NCBI RefSeq assembly: GCF_009371975.2
Contig: NZ_VIKT02000003.1
Location: 123,148-187,147 of the forward strand
Length of the DNA: 64,000 nucleotides
From: Microcella pacifica
GTDB taxonomy: Bacteria; Actinomycetota; Actinomycetes; Actinomycetales; Microbacteriaceae
Reading direction: 5' to 3'
Shown: in pieces, positions 47,001-56,152 of the stretch
Numbering within the stretch: the stretch's first letter is position 1
How the letters are laid out: the number at the start of each line of letters is the position of its first letter
Position numbers and translations under genes: made by a program
The notes under the pieces: generated by a model
Seen by the model: only the letters and a program-made list of their open reading frames with translations
Told to the model about the DNA's origin: nothing
The model's database searches: none

Positions 47001-47422
47001 ACGCGCCGCCGTGCGCGGCAAGAGCGTTCGAGAGCGCTCGACCTCCTGATGCACCAGCACAACTCGGGGTCGTCGTCCTTCCAGCTCGGTGCCGGCTCGT
47101 GGCCGATGTCGTACTCGTGGCCGTCGAGGTCGAGGTCGTCGTACTGCGCCCCCTCACGCAGCTCGAGGATGCGCTCGATGAGGGCGGAGAGGGCGCCAAT
47201 GACACGAGGGCTCAGCCGATAGACACGCACGTTCTCCGCGGGACGGCTGATGACGAGCCCAGCCCGAGCGAGCAGCGACAGGTGCTTCGAGATCGCTTCA
47301 CGCCCGACACCGCGCTCGGTCTGCACGGCGTTCGCGATCTCGCCAGAAGCGTGCTCGCCACTCGCGAGAATCTCGATGATGCGCCATCGCACGGGCTGAG
47401 CCAGGAGGAAGAGGGTGTGCAT
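46985..47422 (-). CDS. ArsR-type winged-helix regulator
   Basis: 145 residues. The winged helix is MHTLFLLAQPVRWRIIEILASGEHASGEIANAVQ then AISKHLSLLARAGLVISRPAENVRVYRLS. The C-terminal part is acidic, followed by ELCWCIRRSS, with a CWC pair, and an Arg-rich end. Whether the cysteines bind metal is unknown. Tandem inverted repeats directly upstream look like its operator. It precedes the GntR gene by 54 bases on the same strand, and its last codons contain a GntR-type site. Confidence 0.82.
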   Translation of the reverse strand: MHTLFLLAQPVRWRIIEILASGEHASGEIANAVQTERGVGREAISKHLSLLARAGLVISRPAENVRVYRLSPRVIGALSALIERILELREGAQYDDLDLDGHEYDIGHEPAPSWKDDDPELCWCIRRSSALERSCRARRRVMYTK

Positions 47423-47432
47423 TGGGCGAGTG

Positions 47433-47463
47433 TGCCTGCTGAGGCATGTGCCGTGAGAGGCAC
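47433..47463. promoter_or_regulatory. Operator-like inverted repeats before the ArsR-type gene
   Basis: TGCCTGCTGAGGCA (47433-47446, five-base arms) is followed at once by GTGCCGTGAGAGGCAC (47448-47463, five-base arms). They begin 11 bases upstream of the start codon and suggest cooperative binding of a dimeric repressor. Confidence 0.5.
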
Positions 47464-47603
47464 ACTCGCGAAACGGGGATACCGGAGGAACCTTGCCCGC
47501 GGTGGAGGGAGCGGAAGGAGGGGAAGGGGCGGAGACGACGGCGGCGAAACGAGGAGCGGGAGGTAGAGGAGTGGACGTCGCGCTGCCCGGGTGGGCGGCG
47601 CAG

Positions 47604-47643
47604 GGGTGGGCGCCGGCGGGCGGGCGCAGGCCAGCGCCCACCC
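47604..47643 (-). terminator. Hairpin after the ABC transporter operon
   Basis: GGGTGGGCGC (47604-47613) pairs perfectly with GCGCCCACCC (47634-47643). It begins seven bases beyond the permease stop on the minus strand. There is no long T tract, so intrinsic termination may be weak. Confidence 0.55.
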
Positions 47644-47649
47644 GCGGGC

Positions 47650-48468
47650 TCAGCGGTAGCGGCGCCCCTCGTCGCGGCGGTAGAGCCACAGCACGAGGGC
47701 GGCGGCGGCGAGGGTCCACGCGAGCGCGCCCGCGAGCATCCAGAGATCCGGCGCCGTGCCGTCGACCGCGCTGATCACGAGCTCTCGCGCATGCCGCGCC
47801 GGGATGAACCGCGAGAGAGCGTCGAGCCAATCGGGGAAGAACTGCGGCGGGAAGAACAGCCCGCCCGCGAACGCGAAGCCGAACATGCCCACCTGGATCA
47901 CCGCGATCGCCGCCTTCGACGGGAACGCGTAGCCGATCGCCGCGCCCAGCAGCAGGAACGGGATGCTCGTGAGCGCGAGAACCACGAGCCCGAGCAGCAG
48001 TCCGCTCGCCGACACCGTCGCCGCCGTCGCGAACGCCCCCACCAGCAGCACGGGAATCATCGACGCGAAGCTCAGCGCGCTCGTCGCCGTGAGCTGGGCG
48101 CTGATGCGCACCGCGGGCGGCAGCGGGAGACTGCGCAAGTACGGGTCCCACGGCTTCTCGCGGTTCTCCGCGATCGTGAGCCCCAGATTGAACAGCGCGC
48201 TCACCATGACCGCGAACACCGACAGGGAGATGACCGCCTGCGTCGCCAGCACGGGGTCGTCCGCCACCGCCCGATTCGGCACGACGAAGAACAGGAGCGA
48301 CATCGCGGGGAAGACCATCGAGCCGATGATCGCGATCGGCACGCGCAGCGTCTCCAACAGGAGCGCGCGCACGTGCATGCCGTAGAGCTTCACCATCGAC
48401 ACGCGACCGGAGGCACGGGTCTCCGGGGCGCGGGTCACTGGGTCGCGGGTGTCAGCGGCGGCGGTCAT
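47650..48468 (-). CDS. ABC-2 type transporter permease
   Basis: 272 residues with six transmembrane helices. It has LLLETLRVPIAIIGSMVFPAMSLLFFV, MVSALFNLGLTIAENREKPWDPYLRSLPLPP and GAAIGYAFPSKAAIAVIQVGMFGFAFAGGLFFPP, as in drug/lipid-export ABC-2 permeases. The start overlaps the ATPase stop by four bases. It exports an unknown molecule with the ATPase encoded upstream. Confidence 0.9.
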   Translation of the reverse strand: MTAAADTRDPVTRAPETRASGRVSMVKLYGMHVRALLLETLRVPIAIIGSMVFPAMSLLFFVVPNRAVADDPVLATQAVISLSVFAVMVSALFNLGLTIAENREKPWDPYLRSLPLPPAVRISAQLTATSALSFASMIPVLLVGAFATAATVSASGLLLGLVVLALTSIPFLLLGAAIGYAFPSKAAIAVIQVGMFGFAFAGGLFFPPQFFPDWLDALSRFIPARHARELVISAVDGTAPDLWMLAGALAWTLAAAALVLWLYRRDEGRRYR

Positions 48469-49397
48469 ACGGGGATCCTCTCGGGCGATGCGGGGGTGGA
48501 CACGGTCAGAGCGAGGAAGGCCTCCTCGAGGCTCGCCCCGCGCACCGCGAGACGCTCGAACGGCAGACCCGAGGTCACGAGAGTGCGCACGAACTCGTCG
48601 GAGTCGGCGACCGTGAGGTCGAGGCGGTCAGTACCGTCGCCTGAGGCCTCCCCACCCTCGGCACGCTCGGCGCGCACGACGCCCGCGAGCTCGGCGATGC
48701 GCTGCGCGCTCGGCGAGCGAAGCGACACGATGGACGACTCGACCCGCGAGCGCACGGCGTCGAGCGAGTCATCGGCGAGCACCCGGCCCTGGTCGATCAC
48801 GACGACGCGATCCGCGAGCGCCTCGATCTCCTCCAGGTAGTGGCTCGTCACGACGACCGTCGCACCGTCGGCACGGTGGCGTCGGATCGCCGCCCACAGC
48901 CCATGGCGAGCATCCACATCGAGGCCCGTCGTCGGCTCGTCCAGCAGCACTAGGCGAGGGCGGCCCGCGAAGGCGAGCGCGACCGCGATGCGGCGCTTCT
49001 GGCCGCCCGACAGCGCCCCGCACTGGCGGCGCAGCAGATCCGCGAAGCCGAACTCCTCGGCCAGCTGCGCCGTCGGCACGCGGTCGGGAAAGTGCGCGGC
49101 GACGAGGTCGATGACCTCGCTCACGCGCAGGGTGTCGGGCAGCGCCGTCTCCTGCGGAGTGCTGCCGAGCTCGGCGCGGAAGCGCGCAAGGCTCGGGTCG
49201 CCGCCGAACAGCTCGACGGTTCCCGACGTCGGTCGGCGGCGGCCCTGCAGGAGCGTGAGCATCGTCGACTTGCCGGCGCCGTTCGGGCCGAGCAGGCCGA
49301 GGATCTCGCCGGAGCGGATCTCGAGACTCACCGCGTCGAGCGCGGTCGTCGACCCGAACCGTCGCGTGACGGAGTCGAGGCGGGCGAGGGTGGTCAT
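48465..49397 (-). CDS. ABC transporter ATPase
   Basis: 310 residues. Walker A is GPNGAGKST, the signature LSGGQKRRIAVALA, Walker B RLVLLDEPTTGLDVD and the switch His in VVTSHYLEE. A C-terminal extension of about 90 residues is typical of DrrA-like exporter ATPases. It lies between the winged-helix regulator and the permease with four-base overlaps on both sides. Confidence 0.94.
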   Translation of the reverse strand: MTTLARLDSVTRRFGSTTALDAVSLEIRSGEILGLLGPNGAGKSTMLTLLQGRRRPTSGTVELFGGDPSLARFRAELGSTPQETALPDTLRVSEVIDLVAAHFPDRVPTAQLAEEFGFADLLRRQCGALSGGQKRRIAVALAFAGRPRLVLLDEPTTGLDVDARHGLWAAIRRHRADGATVVVTSHYLEEIEALADRVVVIDQGRVLADDSLDAVRSRVESSIVSLRSPSAQRIAELAGVVRAERAEGGEASGDGTDRLDLTVADSDEFVRTLVTSGLPFERLAVRGASLEEAFLALTVSTPASPERIPV

Positions 49398-49690
49398 TCT
49401 TCTCCTCCCAGCACTGCGCGCAGTGCATCGGTGTAGTCCTCGAAGGCGCGACGGCCGCGCCGGGTGAGGGTGACGAACGTGACGGGCGTGCGGCCCTGGT
49501 GGCTCTTCTCGACGGCCACGTACTCGGCCTCCTCAAGCTTCCGCAGATGCGTCGACAGGTTGCCCGCGGTCATGTCGAGCAGCTCCTGTAGCCGCGGGAA
49601 CGTGATGCGGTCCCCCGGCTCGAGAGAGGCGAGCGTCGCCGTGATGCGCAACCGCGCAGCGGCATGGATGACCGGGTCGAGGTCGGTCAT
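49394..49690 (-). CDS. Small winged-helix regulator of the ABC operon
   Basis: 98 residues, entirely a DNA-binding winged helix. It has DPVIHAAARLRITATLASLEPGDRITFPRLQELLDMTAGNLSTHLRKLEEAEYVAVEKSHQGRTPVTFVTLTRRGRRAFEDY, the pattern of the short ArsR/MarR-like regulators next to exporter ABC operons. It overlaps both neighbours by four bases. It likely senses the exported compound and binds the repeats at 50348-50371. Confidence 0.87.
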   Translation of the reverse strand: MTDLDPVIHAAARLRITATLASLEPGDRITFPRLQELLDMTAGNLSTHLRKLEEAEYVAVEKSHQGRTPVTFVTLTRRGRRAFEDYTDALRAVLGGEE

Positions 49691-50343
49691 CGGGCTCGCC
49701 TGCTCAGCGACACCCGCATGACGATCGCCGCGACGAGGAATGCGCCGCCGCCGAGCACGGCCATGACGAGGTTGTTGGTCGGCGCGCCGAAGAGCGGGGC
49801 TACCGCACCGACCACGGCGATGATGACGCCCAGCACGAGCTGATCGAGGGAGCGCCAAAGTGCCGCCCCCATGAGATAGATGAGACCGGCCACGAGAGCG
49901 TACGCCGCCGGGTAGTAGAGCGAGAGGAGGGCGCCGTCGGCACCCGCTCTCGACAGGGCGATACCGGTCACGAACACCGCGGCCGAGCCCACCACCCAGC
50001 TGACGCCGTAGATCGCACCCGAGAACGCCGAATCGCCGCGCACACCGCGACCGATGCGCGCACCAACGACGGCCGATGTCACGATCGCCGCGACGAGCAA
50101 CGCACCGAAGATCGAGCCCGCGAGCGGGAGCGGTAGCTGGAACCACGGGTTGCCGCCGTCGTATCCCGACCAGAGCGCGAGGAAGCCGAGGCCCCACGCG
50201 ACTGCCCACACGCCGAGGATCCACGGAACACCGCCGAGCTGCTCGCGCTCGACCGACCGCTGCTGCTCGCGGATGAGTGCGAGCGCCTCGTCGGGGCTCT
50301 GCAGGGGCTCGTCGTCAACTGGTGGGGTGGAGTTCATGGTCAT
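49687..50343 (-). CDS. Integral membrane protein of the ABC operon, function unknown
   Basis: About 218 residues with six hydrophobic helices after a polar N-terminus (QSPDEALALIREQQRSVEREQ). GVPWILGVWAVAWGLGFLALW, TSAVVGARIGRGVRGDSAF and a C-terminal Arg-rich end resemble membrane proteins paired with small regulators and ABC exporters. Its first codons lie next to the operator-like direct repeats, so it is the first gene of the four-gene operon. The start could be 50343 or the ATG six bases downstream (50337). Not recognised as an enzyme. Confidence 0.72.
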   Translation of the reverse strand: MTMNSTPPVDDEPLQSPDEALALIREQQRSVEREQLGGVPWILGVWAVAWGLGFLALWSGYDGGNPWFQLPLPLAGSIFGALLVAAIVTSAVVGARIGRGVRGDSAFSGAIYGVSWVVGSAAVFVTGIALSRAGADGALLSLYYPAAYALVAGLIYLMGAALWRSLDQLVLGVIIAVVGAVAPLFGAPTNNLVMAVLGGGAFLVAAIVMRVSLSRRAR

Positions 50344-50347
50344 AACT

Positions 50348-50371
50348 ACTTTGTACTGCAAACCACTTTGT
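50348..50371. promoter_or_regulatory. Direct repeats and dyad upstream of the ABC operon
   Basis: ACTTTGT occurs at 50348-50354 and 50365-50371. An overlapping dyad TTTG-TACTG-CAAA lies at 50350-50362. They sit at the start of the first gene of the membrane protein/regulator/ABC operon and are candidate binding sites for its winged-helix regulator. Confidence 0.5.
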
Positions 50372-50450
50372 GTGTCAACCGCACACGACGGGCGCGCGCG
50401 CAGAACCGACGAGCCGAACGATCAGAGCGCGACCCTAGACTGAAGGGCTC

Positions 50451-53400
50451 ATGACTGCGCCCGCGAGCGGCCCCGTGCCGCGCATCCACTACCCGGCTGA
50501 CCTGCCGGTGTCGCAGCGGCGCGACGACATCGCCACCGCCATTCGCGACCACCAGGTCGTCATCGTCGCGGGCGAGACCGGGTCGGGCAAGACGACGCAA
50601 CTGCCCAAGATCCTGCTCGAGCTCGGGCGGGAGCGCATCGCCCACACGCAGCCGCGCCGCATCGCCGCCCGCACCGTCGCCGAGCGCATCGCCGAAGAGC
50701 TCGGCACCGAGCTCGGCGGGCTCGTCGGCTACAAGGTGCGTTTCACCGACCAGGTGGGCCGCGACACGCGCGTCACTCTCATGACCGACGGCATCCTGCT
50801 CGCCGCCCTCCGCGGCGACCGCGAGCTGAAGAATTTCGACGCGATCATCATCGACGAGGCGCACGAGCGCAGCCTCACGATCGACTTCCTGCTCGGCTAC
50901 CTCAAGCAGCTGCTCCCCCGCCGCCCCGAGCTCAAGGTCATCATCACGAGCGCCACGATCGACCCCGAGAGCTTCGCCGCGCACTTCGCCAATGCGCAGG
51001 GCCAGCCCGCCCCGATCATCGAGGTGAGCGGCCGCACCTTCCCCGTCGAGATCCGGTACCGCCCGCTCGTCCCGGACGGCGCTGACATCGAGAACCTCAC
51101 GGATCCCGACGACGACGAGAGCGACGGCCCCAGCACCCCCGGCGAGGCCATCGACATGCTCGACGGCCTCATCGCCGCGGTCGACGAGCTCGGCCTCGAG
51201 GGCGACGGCGACGTGCTGTGCTTCTTCAGCGGCGAGAACGAGATTCGCGACGCGACGGATGCCCTGCGCGGGCACCTCGCGAGCGCCGGCCCGCGCGGCG
51301 CCGCCACCGAAGTGCTGCCGCTGTACGGCCGCCTCAGTGCGGCCGAGCAGCACCGGGTCTTCGAGCGGCCCTCGCCGGGCATCCGGCGCCGCATCATTCT
51401 GGCGACCAACGTCGCGGAGACGAGTCTCACGGTGCCGGGCATCCGCTACGTCGTCGATACCGGGACGGCGCGCATCAGCCGCTACAGCGTGCGCGCGAAG
51501 GTGCAGCGCCTGCCCATCGAGCCGATCTCGCAGGCGAGCGCCAACCAGCGCTCCGGCCGCTCGGGGCGCACGAGCCCCGGCATCGCGATCCGCCTCTACT
51601 CGGAGGCCGACTACGAGCGACGGCCCGAGTACACCGACCCCGAGATTCTGCGCACCAACCTCGCCGCCGTCATCCTGCAGATGATTTCCCTCGGCCTCGG
51701 CGACATCGCGCAGTTCCCGTTCCTGCAGCCGCCCGACAAGCGCGGCATCAAGGACGGGCTCGACCTGCTGACGGAACTGCAAGCGATCACCACGAAGGAC
51801 GGCGAGCCGCGCGTCACCAAGGTCGGCCGCGAGATCGCCCAGCTGCCGCTCGACCCGCGCTACGCGCGCATGGTCGTCGAAGCATCCAAGCTCGGGGTTG
51901 CGCGGGAGGTCATCGCGATCGTCGCGGGGCTGAGCATCCAAGACCCGCGGGAGCGGCCGGTCGAGAAGCGCGAGCGCGCCGACCAGCTGCACAACCGCTT
52001 CCGCGACCCGACGAGCGACTTCATCTCGCTGCTCAACCTCTGGAACCACCTGCAGAAGCGGCAGCGCGAGCTCAGCGGCAACCAGTTCCGCAAGGAGGTG
52101 CGGGCTGAGTTCCTCAACTATCTGCGCATTCGGGAGTGGGCGGATGTTGAGAGGCAAGTCAGACGGCAGACGAAGGGCGTCGGCAAGCATCCGGCAGACG
52201 GAGTAGACGGAGCCGACGCAACAGCGATTCACAAAGCGATCCTGAGCGGCCTCCTCTCGCACATCGGCCTGAAAGACCCCGCGAAGCGCGACTACCTCGG
52301 CGCGCGACAGCGCCGCTTCGTGCTCTTCCCCGGCTCGGGTCTCGCGAAGAAGCAGCCAGACGCCGTCATGGCCGCCGAGCTCGTCGAAACGAGCCGCCTC
52401 TTCGCGCGCACGGTCGCCGTCATCGACCCGGCGTGGGCCGAGCCCCTCGCGGGCGACCTCGCGAAGCGCCAGTTCAGCGAGCCGCGGTGGGAGAAACGCC
52501 AAGGCTCCGCCGTCGTCACCGAGAAGATCACGCTCTTCGGCGTGCCGATCGTGCCGCGCCGCCGCGCGCAGCTGTCGCGCTTCGACGTGCCGCTCGCGCG
52601 CGAGCTGTTCATCCGCCACGCCCTCGTCGAGGGCGACTGGGATGTCAGTCGGCTCGACAAGCGCATCACCGCGTTCCTGCGCGACAACGCGGCCCTGCGC
52701 CGTGAGCTCGAGCAGCTCGAGGAGCGCAGCCGGCGCCGCGACATCCTGCTCGACGACGAGCGCATCGTCGAGTTCTTCGAGGAACGCATTCCCGCAGACG
52801 TCACCGACGTGCGCCGCTTCGAGCGGTGGTGGCGGGATGCTCGAGCCGAGCATCCCGACCTGCTCACGCTGCGCCGCGCCGACCTCGTGGAGGTCGAGGA
52901 GGAGCCCGAGCACGACGCCGACGCCTACCCGACCCGGCTCACGCTGGGTGACCAGACGCTCACGGTCGGCTATCGCTTCGAGCCCGGTGCCGCCGACGAC
53001 GGCGTCACCGTCACCGTGCCGCTGCCGCTGCTGCCGCGCCTCGACGAGAGCGGCTTCGACTGGCTGGTGCCCGGCCTGCGGCACGAGCTCGTGACGGCGC
53101 TGCTCAAGACGCTGCCGAAGGCGATCCGCCGCAACGTCGTGCCCGCGGCGGACTGGGCCCGCAAACTGCTCGACGCCGTGCCGCCGGGGGCCGACCTGCG
53201 CGAGTTGCCGCTCACCGAATTTCTCGCGCAGGAGATCCGGCGGCAGACGTACACGCCCGTCGACCCAGATGACTTCGAGCTCGACCGACTGCCCGCCCAC
53301 CTGCGCATGGGCTACGCGGTCGTCGACGACCGCGGGCGGCGCCTCGCGCGCGGCACCGACCTGCGCGCGCTGCAGGCGAAGCTGCGCGAGCGCACGCGCG

Positions 53401-54314
53401 ACTCGGTCGCGCGCGTCGCGACCGCGGCGGCCCCGAACCCGATCGAGCGCGGTATCACCGCGTGGGAAGCCTCGATCGGCGACGGCGGGCGACTGCCGCA
53501 GCAGCTCGACACGCGTCGCGGCGAGACGACGATCCGCGCCTACCCGGCGCTCGTCGACGAGGGCGCGAGCGTTGCCGTGCGCGTGCTCGCGACGCCTGAG
53601 GAGCAGGACCGCGCCCACCGCGCGGGCGTGCGCCGCCTCGTGCAGCTCGGCGTGCACTCGCCCCTCTCCTACATCCAGGAGCACCTGACGAGTGCCGAGA
53701 AGCTCAGCCTCGGCGCATCGCCCTACCGCTCGACGGCCGCGCTCATCGACGACGCGCTGCGCGCCGTCATCGACGCAGAACTGGATGCCGCGTCCGGTGT
53801 CCCCCGTGACCTCGCCGCCTTCGAGGCCGTGCGCGATCGCGTCAACGCGGGCTTGCCCGACCGTCTCTTCGGCGTCGTCTCAACGGTGGCCGGAGTGCTC
53901 GCGGCGGCCCGCGAGGCCGACGCGGCGATCAGTCGCGCCTCCTCGCTCGCGCTCATGGCGCCGCTCGCCGACGCGCGCGAGCAGCTCAACGCGCTCGTGT
54001 TCGACGGCTTCATCGGGCGCACGGGGCTCGAGCGCCTCCCGCGCCTTGCCGTCTACGTGCGGGGCATCAGCTACCGCGTCGAGCGCCTCGCCGAGAACCT
54101 CGGGCGCGATCGCGCGTGGATGCTCGAGGTCGCCGAGGCTGCCGAGCTCTACCGCCGCGCGGGCGGGACTCTGCCCCTCGCCTCCGACTCGCCAGCTCAG
54201 ATCGTGGAAGCCCGGTGGATGCTCGAAGAACTGCGGCTGTCACTCTTCGCGCAGCAGCTCGGAGCCCGCGGACCGATCTCGGTGCAGCGCATCCGGAAGG
54301 CGCTGAGAGCCTGA
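50451..54314 (+). CDS. hrpA: ATP-dependent RNA helicase HrpA
   Basis: 1287 residues. Walker A is GETGSGKTT (41-49) and the DEAH box is DEAH at 135-138 in IIIDEAHERS. The RecA-like second domain has IILATNVAETSLTVPGIRYVVDTG and SANQRSGRSGRTSPG. Helicase-associated and oligonucleotide-binding regions follow, then the long C-terminal DUF3418 region typical of HrpA. It unwinds RNA and, in E. coli, helps resolve stalled ribosomes. ATG 50451. No partner gene adjoins. Confidence 0.95.
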   Translation: MTAPASGPVPRIHYPADLPVSQRRDDIATAIRDHQVVIVAGETGSGKTTQLPKILLELGRERIAHTQPRRIAARTVAERIAEELGTELGGLVGYKVRFTDQVGRDTRVTLMTDGILLAALRGDRELKNFDAIIIDEAHERSLTIDFLLGYLKQLLPRRPELKVIITSATIDPESFAAHFANAQGQPAPIIEVSGRTFPVEIRYRPLVPDGADIENLTDPDDDESDGPSTPGEAIDMLDGLIAAVDELGLEGDGDVLCFFSGENEIRDATDALRGHLASAGPRGAATEVLPLYGRLSAAEQHRVFERPSPGIRRRIILATNVAETSLTVPGIRYVVDTGTARISRYSVRAKVQRLPIEPISQASANQRSGRSGRTSPGIAIRLYSEADYERRPEYTDPEILRTNLAAVILQMISLGLGDIAQFPFLQPPDKRGIKDGLDLLTELQAITTKDGEPRVTKVGREIAQLPLDPRYARMVVEASKLGVAREVIAIVAGLSIQDPRERPVEKRERADQLHNRFRDPTSDFISLLNLWNHLQKRQRELSGNQFRKEVRAEFLNYLRIREWADVERQVRRQTKGVGKHPADGVDGADATAIHKAILSGLLSHIGLKDPAKRDYLGARQRRFVLFPGSGLAKKQPDAVMAAELVETSRLFARTVAVIDPAWAEPLAGDLAKRQFSEPRWEKRQGSAVVTEKITLFGVPIVPRRRAQLSRFDVPLARELFIRHALVEGDWDVSRLDKRITAFLRDNAALRRELEQLEERSRRRDILLDDERIVEFFEERIPADVTDVRRFERWWRDARAEHPDLLTLRRADLVEVEEEPEHDADAYPTRLTLGDQTLTVGYRFEPGAADDGVTVTVPLPLLPRLDESGFDWLVPGLRHELVTALLKTLPKAIRRNVVPAADWARKLLDAVPPGADLRELPLTEFLAQEIRRQTYTPVDPDDFELDRLPAHLRMGYAVVDDRGRRLARGTDLRALQAKLRERTRDSVARVATAAAPNPIERGITAWEASIGDGGRLPQQLDTRRGETTIRAYPALVDEGASVAVRVLATPEEQDRAHRAGVRRLVQLGVHSPLSYIQEHLTSAEKLSLGASPYRSTAALIDDALRAVIDAELDAASGVPRDLAAFEAVRDRVNAGLPDRLFGVVSTVAGVLAAAREADAAISRASSLALMAPLADAREQLNALVFDGFIGRTGLERLPRLAVYVRGISYRVERLAENLGRDRAWMLEVAEAAELYRRAGGTLPLASDSPAQIVEARWMLEELRLSLFAQQLGARGPISVQRIRKALRA

Positions 54315-54329
54315 ACGGAACATCAGGCA

Positions 54330-54758
54330 TTACTCCGTGTGTAGTTGCCGTGGTTGGCGCCTGCGCGTAGCTGGGCGAGTGACGATCCAGACTCCGACGA
54401 CAGCCAGACAGAATCCGATCACTCCCACGATGGTGGCGACCCAGTCCGGGGAGGCCACGACGGTTGTACCGCCGGCTGAGTACGAGCACTCGAGTCCCAG
54501 CGGCCAGAGGGACAAGCGTGCGACGGGGTCAAGGCTCTCGGGCACGGTCTCCGGGGGCAAGCCCGGCGGTGGCACCACGTGCCGGCAACGGTCAACGGCG
54601 TCTGGGCGCGAGTAGAGAGAAACGAGCAGTAGCTCGAAGGCGGCGATTCCCGCGACGAGTATCCAGATGACGATGGAGGTGAGTGAACGTACCGGCTTCC
54701 GTAGGAATCGTGGCCCGGCCCCCTCGCTCTCAGCGATGCTGGTCGATGAGGATCGCAT
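54330..54758 (-). CDS. Small two-helix membrane protein, hypothetical
   Basis: About 142 residues. Two transmembrane segments, [24 protein letters not shown] and [21 protein letters not shown], flank a Pro/Cys-containing loop ([31 protein letters not shown]) that probably faces outside, where the two Cys could pair. The only in-frame start near the coding part is ATG 54758, which lies inside the end of the VOC gene (29-base overlap). Function unknown. Confidence 0.55.
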   Translation of the reverse strand: MRSSSTSIAESEGAGPRFLRKPVRSLTSIVIWILVAGIAAFELLLVSLYSRPDAVDRCRHVVPPPGLPPETVPESLDPVARLSLWPLGLECSYSAGGTTVVASPDWVATIVGVIGFCLAVVGVWIVTRPATRRRQPRQLHTE

Positions 54759-55101
54759 TGCCGTCAGGGTCGCGCAGCGTGATGTGGGCGGGGCCCTCGC
54801 CATCGGCGGCAACCTTCTCGTCGAGCTCGATGCCCCGATCGAGCAGCGACGTCTCGATCTGCCGCACGTCGGTGAAAGGGTCGACGTCTTGCGCCTCGGC
54901 CGACCACCCCGGATTGAAGGTGAGGATGTTGCCCTCGAACATTCCCTGGAACAGGCCCAGGTTCGTCGTCCCGTTGCGCAGAATCAGCCACCCCTCCTCG
55001 GCCTGCCCGCCGACGACCTCGAAGCCCAGGGCGGAGTAGAACTCGCGTGACGCCGCCAGATCCTTCACGGCCAGACTCACAGAAAAAGCCCCCAGATCCA
55101 T
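54730..55101 (-). CDS. VOC-family (glyoxalase/bleomycin-resistance) protein
   Basis: 123 residues with paired beta-alpha-beta-beta-beta modules. It has [27 protein letters not shown], then [15 protein letters not shown], ending [17 protein letters not shown], where the C-terminal DPDGN is the family hallmark. ATG 55101 is chosen for its GAGGAG six bases upstream; an ATG six bases earlier is less well placed. The activity (isomerase, dioxygenase or binding protein) cannot be told. Confidence 0.88.
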   Translation of the reverse strand: MDLGAFSVSLAVKDLAASREFYSALGFEVVGGQAEEGWLILRNGTTNLGLFQGMFEGNILTFNPGWSAEAQDVDPFTDVRQIETSLLDRGIELDEKVAADGEGPAHITLRDPDGNAILIDQHR

Positions 55102-55135
55102 CACCATCTCCTCGTCATCTCGTGTGCCGCCGACT

Positions 55136-56113
55136 CTAACCCTCACGCCCTCCCAACGCGAGGAGAGAGTCGGGCATCGGCGGAACACGGCGGCGAAGAC
55201 GGGCCAGCTCGACAGCGTGCTCGTCGAGCCGGCGGTCTTCGTCGGAGTCGAGGGTCAGCGCTGGCACCGGGAGTGCGCGCCCTGTCTCCCCCCGATCAAC
55301 GAAGACGCTCATGCACGTCGTCGTGAGTTCGAGCTCGGAGGGCCGACGTGCGCTGCCCGCACGCACGTGCACTGCCATATGCATCGAGCGCTCGCCCGTG
55401 TGGATGAGGCGCGCTGTCACCTCGACGAGGTCGCCGATGGCGATCGGCCGGGCGAACTGGATGCCTCCCGAGTAGACGGCGACGGCGTTCTCGCTCGACC
55501 AGCCGACCGCGCAGGCGTAGGCCGTCTCATCGATCCAGCGCATGACCGTGCCGCCGTGCACGTTGCCACCCCAGTTGACGACCGACGGCGAGGCGAGGAA
55601 GCGGAAGACGGTGCGAGGCGCGGTGCCCGCCTCGGTGTAGCTCTCGGCATGCATCGCTTCGCGAATGATCCCGCGCAGCGCGACTCGACGCTCGGCGCTG
55701 GACCGGGCCGAACGCTCGTCCTCAGTGCTCGGCTCCCACAGGGGGACAGGGGTCGATGCCCCGTTCTCGTCGACAGCGACGAAGACGAGGATGCAGTGGG
55801 TCGCGATCGAGAACTCGCGCGTGCGCGGGCTCGCGGCCTCGACGACGACGAGCACCTGCATGCTCGTGCGGCCCGTGTGGACGATGCGCGCGTGCGCCTG
55901 CACAAGGTCGCCGGGCGCGATAGGCCGCGTGAAGTGCACGTTGCCGACGTAGGCGGTCACGCAGTAGCTCGCGCTCCAGCCGACGGCGCACGCGTAGCCG
56001 GCCTTGTCGATCCACTCGAGCACGCTGCCGGCGGCGACGGTCTGCCCGCCGACGGCGGCGTCCATGGGCTCGGCGAAGAACTGCAGCGTGATCCGATCGG
56101 CGCGAGTGTCCAC
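55136..56113 (-). CDS. Tandem hotdog acyl-CoA thioesterase
   Basis: 325 residues containing two hotdog domains. The first has [22 protein letters not shown] and [28 protein letters not shown]; the second has [26 protein letters not shown] and [27 protein letters not shown]. The two halves are clearly paralogous, as in the ACOT/BFIT group that hydrolyses fatty acyl-CoAs. Start GTG 56113 is divergent from the mycothiol-dependent enzyme gene. Confidence 0.87.
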   Translation of the reverse strand: MDTRADRITLQFFAEPMDAAVGGQTVAAGSVLEWIDKAGYACAVGWSASYCVTAYVGNVHFTRPIAPGDLVQAHARIVHTGRTSMQVLVVVEAASPRTREFSIATHCILVFVAVDENGASTPVPLWEPSTEDERSARSSAERRVALRGIIREAMHAESYTEAGTAPRTVFRFLASPSVVNWGGNVHGGTVMRWIDETAYACAVGWSSENAVAVYSGGIQFARPIAIGDLVEVTARLIHTGERSMHMAVHVRAGSARRPSELELTTTCMSVFVDRGETGRALPVPALTLDSDEDRRLDEHAVELARLRRRVPPMPDSLLALGGREG

Positions 56114-56152
56114 ACCACGATTGAACCACTCCCCGGCGGCTAGGCTCGCGGC

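Noticed and set aside
50346..53684. A very long open frame antisense to hrpA (over 1100 codons)
   Set aside because: Its translation is low-complexity and rich in Arg, Ala, Asp, Glu and Val without domains, as expected from the complementary strand of a GC-rich gene; hrpA on the other strand has all helicase motifs.
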